From Betaproteobacteria bacterium (GTDB lineage: Bacteria > Pseudomonadota > Gammaproteobacteria > Burkholderiales > Burkholderiaceae_C), in the NCBI GenBank assembly GCA_009925955.1, contig RFPX01000063.1:1-7332 (forward strand): a DNA stretch of 7,332 nt. The letters are read 5' to 3'. Of the stretch, positions 5,472 to 7,332 are shown piece after piece (within the stretch, counting starts at the first letter, position 1; each line of letters begins with the position of its first letter). The translations under genes and the position numbers were made by a program. The notes beneath the pieces were generated by a model. The model was not told the DNA's origin. It worked only from the letters and a program-made list of their open reading frames with translations, and did no database searches.

Positions 5472-6512
5472 TCAGTCGGCCTTGATGTCGTTGTCCTTCA
5501 CCACCTTGGCCCAGGTGGTGATCTGGCCTTCAATGAAGGTGCGAGCCGAGTCGGCTGACCCGCCGCGCACTTCAATGCCCTGACCCGCCAAGCGCGCGCC
5601 TACATCGGGCTGGCGCAGCACGGCGTTGATGGCCTCGTTCATCTGCTTCAACACCGCAGCGGGCACGCGCGCGGGCGCCACCACGGCCCACCAGGCCGGC
5701 GCATCGAAACCGGCAAAGCCGCTCTCGGCCACGGTGGGCACTTGGGGCAGCGCGGCCACGCGCTGGCTGGTGGTCACGGCCAGCGGACGCAGCTTGCCGG
5801 AATCCATGTGCGGCTTGAGCAAGAACACCGAGCCGATGCTCAAGGGCACATGACCGGCCACCGCATCGTTCATCAAAGGGCCGCCACCACGATAAGGCAC
5901 GTGCTGGAAATTCAAGTTGTTGGCGCGGCCCAGGAGCGAGACCGCCAGGTGGCCCAAACTGCCGTTGCCGATGGTGCCGTAGGGCACGCCGTTGCGGGTG
6001 CGCGCAGCGGCCACTGCATCGCCAAAGGTCTTGTAAGGCGAATCCACGTGGGCGGCCACCACCATCGCACTGGTGCCGATGATGGCCACCGAGGCCAGAT
6101 CCTTGCGGGTGTCGAAGGGCATGGCCGGCTGCAGGGCGGGGTTCACCGCATGCGTGTCGAACACCACGGCAAAGGTGTAACCATCAGGCTCGGCCTTGGC
6201 CACCTGCCCGGTGCCGATGGAGCCCGAAGCACCGCCCCGGTTGTCCACCACCACCGTCTGGCCCAAGTGCTGTTGCAACGCAGGTTGAAGAATGCGGGCC
6301 ACCTGATCCACCGAGCCCCCCGGGGGGAACACCGCCACCAGCTTGATGGGCTGGGCTTTGGGCCAGGCCACGGCCTGCGCCCAAGCCGACGGCGAGCCCA
6401 GCGCCAAGGGCGCCAGCACCGCAGCCGCAGCCAGGGCTGCTACGGCACGGGCCGCCAGCGCGCGGTGTGTGGCCCACGCCCCTCGGGAGACACGCATCGC
6501 GTCAAAAGCCAT
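5472..6512 (-). CDS. Bug/TctC-family tripartite tricarboxylate transporter receptor (second copy)
   Basis: This is a second periplasmic Bug/TctC-type solute-binding protein, 346 residues from the chosen start. Visible features are an Arg-containing n-region, an alanine-rich hydrophobic core at about 22-40, a cleavage site AWA|Q at 45/46, then VFPPGGSVD at 61-69, NRGGASGSIG at 91-100, THAVNPAL at 120-127 in the pocket region, PYRGGGP at 206-212, and the usual PAWWAVVAPARVP segment near 272-284. Four in-frame ATGs are possible (6575, 6527, 6512, 6497). I prefer 6512 because an AGGG-like site precedes it at normal spacing. The GGAG before 6575 is only one base from the codon, and the others have no site. 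An annotator could use 6575 (367 residues). The stop codon abuts that of the first receptor with no gap. Pocket segments differ clearly between the two receptors, so they probably bind different ligands. Divergent from the CMD gene. Confidence 0.88.
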   Translation of the reverse strand: MAFDAMRVSRGAWATHRALAARAVAALAAAAVLAPLALGSPSAWAQAVAWPKAQPIKLVAVFPPGGSVDQVARILQPALQQHLGQTVVVDNRGGASGSIGTGQVAKAEPDGYTFAVVFDTHAVNPALQPAMPFDTRKDLASVAIIGTSAMVVAAHVDSPYKTFGDAVAAARTRNGVPYGTIGNGSLGHLAVSLLGRANNLNFQHVPYRGGGPLMNDAVAGHVPLSIGSVFLLKPHMDSGKLRPLAVTTSQRVAALPQVPTVAESGFAGFDAPAWWAVVAPARVPAAVLKQMNEAINAVLRQPDVGARLAGQGIEVRGGSADSARTFIEGQITTWAKVVKDNDIKAD

Positions 6513-6604
6513 GGTCAGGCCCTGCATTGATTGAGCAGGGAAGCGGGACTGCACAAGGCGGGTGGGTGTGTTCATGCTCCGAGTTTGGCGCAGCGCGCTG
6601 GCTT

Positions 6605-6633
6605 GGGGTTGGGTGGTTTAGCAGGGCCAGGGG
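6605..6633 (+). other. G-rich tract with quadruplex potential in the divergent spacer
   Basis: The 179-base spacer between the second Bug gene and the CMD gene has four G-runs on the plus strand: 6605-6608, 6611-6613, 6624-6626 and 6630-6633. The loops are 2, 10 and 3 bases. The long central loop makes a stable quadruplex uncertain, and high-GC DNA yields such runs by chance. The rest of the spacer holds no clear sigma-70 promoter; CATACT at 6655-6660 is the only weak -10-like hexamer I see. Confidence 0.3.
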
Positions 6634-6691
6634 TCTTTGGCGGGCGGCGCCTGCCATACTGTCCGGCCCTGCCACCTGCCCGCCCCAGCCC

Positions 6692-7216
6692 ATGGCCCGC
6701 CTGCCCTACGCCCGTCTGGACACGCCCGAGATCGCCCCTTTGGTGCAGCGCATCACGGCCGAACGCGGCAGCGTGCTGCACCTGTACCAGATGCTCCTGC
6801 ACAGCCCGCCCCTGGCCGAAGGTTGGCTGGCGTTTCTCACGGCGGTACGCCAAAAGCTGGACCTGCCCGGCGACTTGCGCGAGTTGGTCATCATGCGGGT
6901 GGCACACCTGAATGGCGCGCCCTATGAAGCCGCGCAACACGTGCCCCACGCCCTGAAGGAAGGCGTGAGCCAGGCCCAGTTGGACGACTTGGCCGATTGG
7001 GCCGCCTCACCCCACTACAGCACCCGCCAGCGCCAGGTTTTGGCCCTGTGCGATGCCATCACGCGAGACATCCACTTCGACCCCAACTTGCTGGAGGCGG
7101 TGAAGCAGGACTTGGGCGAGCGGCAGGCGGTGGAGTTGGTGGCCACGGTGGCGGCCTACAACATGGTCTCCCGCTTCCTGGAGGCCTTGGCCATCCACAA
7201 AGACGACCCGCGGTAG
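6692..7216 (+). CDS. Carboxymuconolactone decarboxylase (CMD)/AhpD-like family protein
   Basis: This 174-residue soluble alpha-helical protein belongs to the CMD/AhpD-like superfamily. Members include 4-carboxymuconolactone decarboxylase of the beta-ketoadipate pathway and peroxidase-type AhpD proteins. The core motif is RELVIMRVAHLNGAPYEAAQHVPHA at about 63-87, with acidic E79 and histidines H83 and H86. It lacks the redox CxxC of AhpD: N74 stands where many relatives have Cys, and the only cysteine is C120. An AhpD-type peroxidase role is therefore unlikely, and a decarboxylase, hydrolase or uncharacterised role is more plausible. The MARLPY start is typical of the family. The frame is open farther upstream, but that sequence belongs to the spacer and the antisense Bug start. 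No Shine-Dalgarno site precedes the ATG, so initiation may be weak or from a very short leader. The protein sits beside Bug receptor genes, which fits organic-acid metabolism, but its substrate is unknown. Confidence 0.85.
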   Translation: MARLPYARLDTPEIAPLVQRITAERGSVLHLYQMLLHSPPLAEGWLAFLTAVRQKLDLPGDLRELVIMRVAHLNGAPYEAAQHVPHALKEGVSQAQLDDLADWAASPHYSTRQRQVLALCDAITRDIHFDPNLLEAVKQDLGERQAVELVATVAAYNMVSRFLEALAIHKDDPR

Positions 7217-7232
7217 CCCAGGGCCCGGGTGT

Positions 7233-7241
7233 TGTTACACT
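7233..7241 (+). promoter_or_regulatory. Candidate extended -10 promoter of tRNA-Thr
   Basis: TGTTACACT is a TGn extended -10 followed by TACACT (four of six matches to TATAAT). It would place transcription start near 7248, about five bases before the tRNA. No -35 hexamer is recognisable; the position 17 bases upstream overlaps the CMD stop codon. Confidence 0.4.
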
Positions 7242-7252
7242 AGAGGGCTTAG

Positions 7253-7328
7253 GCCGGTGTAGCTCAGTTGGTAGAGCAGCGCATTCGTAATGCGAAGGTC
7301 GGGAGTTCGACTCTCTTCACCGGCACCA
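7253..7328 (+). tRNA. tRNA-Thr, anticodon CGT (reads ACG)
   Basis: The 76-base gene folds as a complete cloverleaf. The acceptor stem is GCCGGTG/CACCGGC, the D-arm runs from GCTC to GAGC, and the anticodon loop TTCGTAA has CGT at positions 34-36. The variable loop has five bases, and the T-arm is GGGAG-TTCGACT-CTCTT with two G-U pairs at its base. The discriminator is A and the 3' CCA is encoded. The anticodon arm is identical, as I recall it, to E. coli tRNA-Thr(CGU) (thrW), including a G-A mismatch at the top of the anticodon stem. It lies 36 bases after the CMD gene, and the window ends four bases beyond it. Confidence 0.96.
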
Positions 7329-7332
7329 ATGA

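Noticed and set aside
5742..6530. 262-codon open frame on the plus strand, antisense to the second Bug gene
   Set aside because: It has the same shadow character (His/Arg/Gly-rich, no motifs), while the opposite strand encodes a clear Bug receptor with a signal peptide.
6467..6691. N-terminal extension of the CMD protein
   Set aside because: It overlaps the start of the divergent Bug gene and translates to Trp/Gly/Arg-rich spacer; the family-typical MARLPY start is at 6692.
7217..7232. GGGCCC-centred short palindrome after the CMD stop as a terminator
   Set aside because: The stem is too short and no T-run follows; it is best regarded as GC-rich chance sequence.
1..7332. Mobile element, CRISPR array, defence or phage module
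   Set aside because: I found no transposase, integrase, terminal inverted repeats, regularly spaced repeats or nuclease-like genes; all coding space is taken by metabolic, receptor and tRNA genes.

Overview
This is a GC-rich stretch of ordinary-looking bacterial chromosome. Gene content, codon use and Bug-type receptor genes suggest a beta-proteobacterium of the order Burkholderiales, probably near Comamonadaceae or the Rubrivivax/Leptothrix group. That placement is inferred from protein style, not from a database search. I see no insertion sequence, integrase, prophage gene, CRISPR array or toxin-antitoxin pair.

Layout: (1) 1-1419 (+), the C-terminal half of aminopeptidase N (pepN), cut by the window edge. 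(2) 1423-2430 (+), class 1 fructose-1,6-bisphosphatase (fbp), three bases after pepN and clearly co-transcribed with it. (3) 2461-3702 (-), a 6-phosphofructokinase with the residue signature of the pyrophosphate-dependent type, convergent with fbp. The two genes share a short junction containing a perfect 20-bp palindrome. (4) 3703-3860, a divergent control region with a possible -10 element, an operator-like dyad and a G-rich tract. (5) 3861-4385 (+), a glyoxalase-like VOC protein, followed after 21 bases by 4407-5471 (+), a periplasmic Bug/TctC-type receptor. (6) 5472-6512 (-), a second, different Bug/TctC receptor whose stop codon directly abuts that of the first. (7) 6513-6691, a divergent spacer with a G-rich tract. 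(8) 6692-7216 (+), a carboxymuconolactone-decarboxylase/AhpD-like protein. (9) 7253-7328 (+), tRNA-Thr with anticodon CGT and encoded CCA, behind a possible extended -10 promoter.

Functionally the left half is central carbon metabolism. Fbp and a PPi-dependent phosphofructokinase interconvert fructose 6-phosphate and fructose 1,6-bisphosphate. PPi-PFK is reversible, so the pair sets flux direction and PPi economy at that node. The right half looks like accessory organic-acid or aromatic-compound handling: two orphan Bug receptors (no TctA/TctB membrane genes here) beside a VOC metalloenzyme and a CMD-family protein. No substrate can be assigned from sequence alone.

I did not find a convincing undescribed system. 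The items most worth a second look are the repeated GCCTGCG/CGCAGGC element at the fbp/pfp junction, the dyad upstream of the VOC gene, and the convergent pair of dissimilar Bug receptors with zero spacing.
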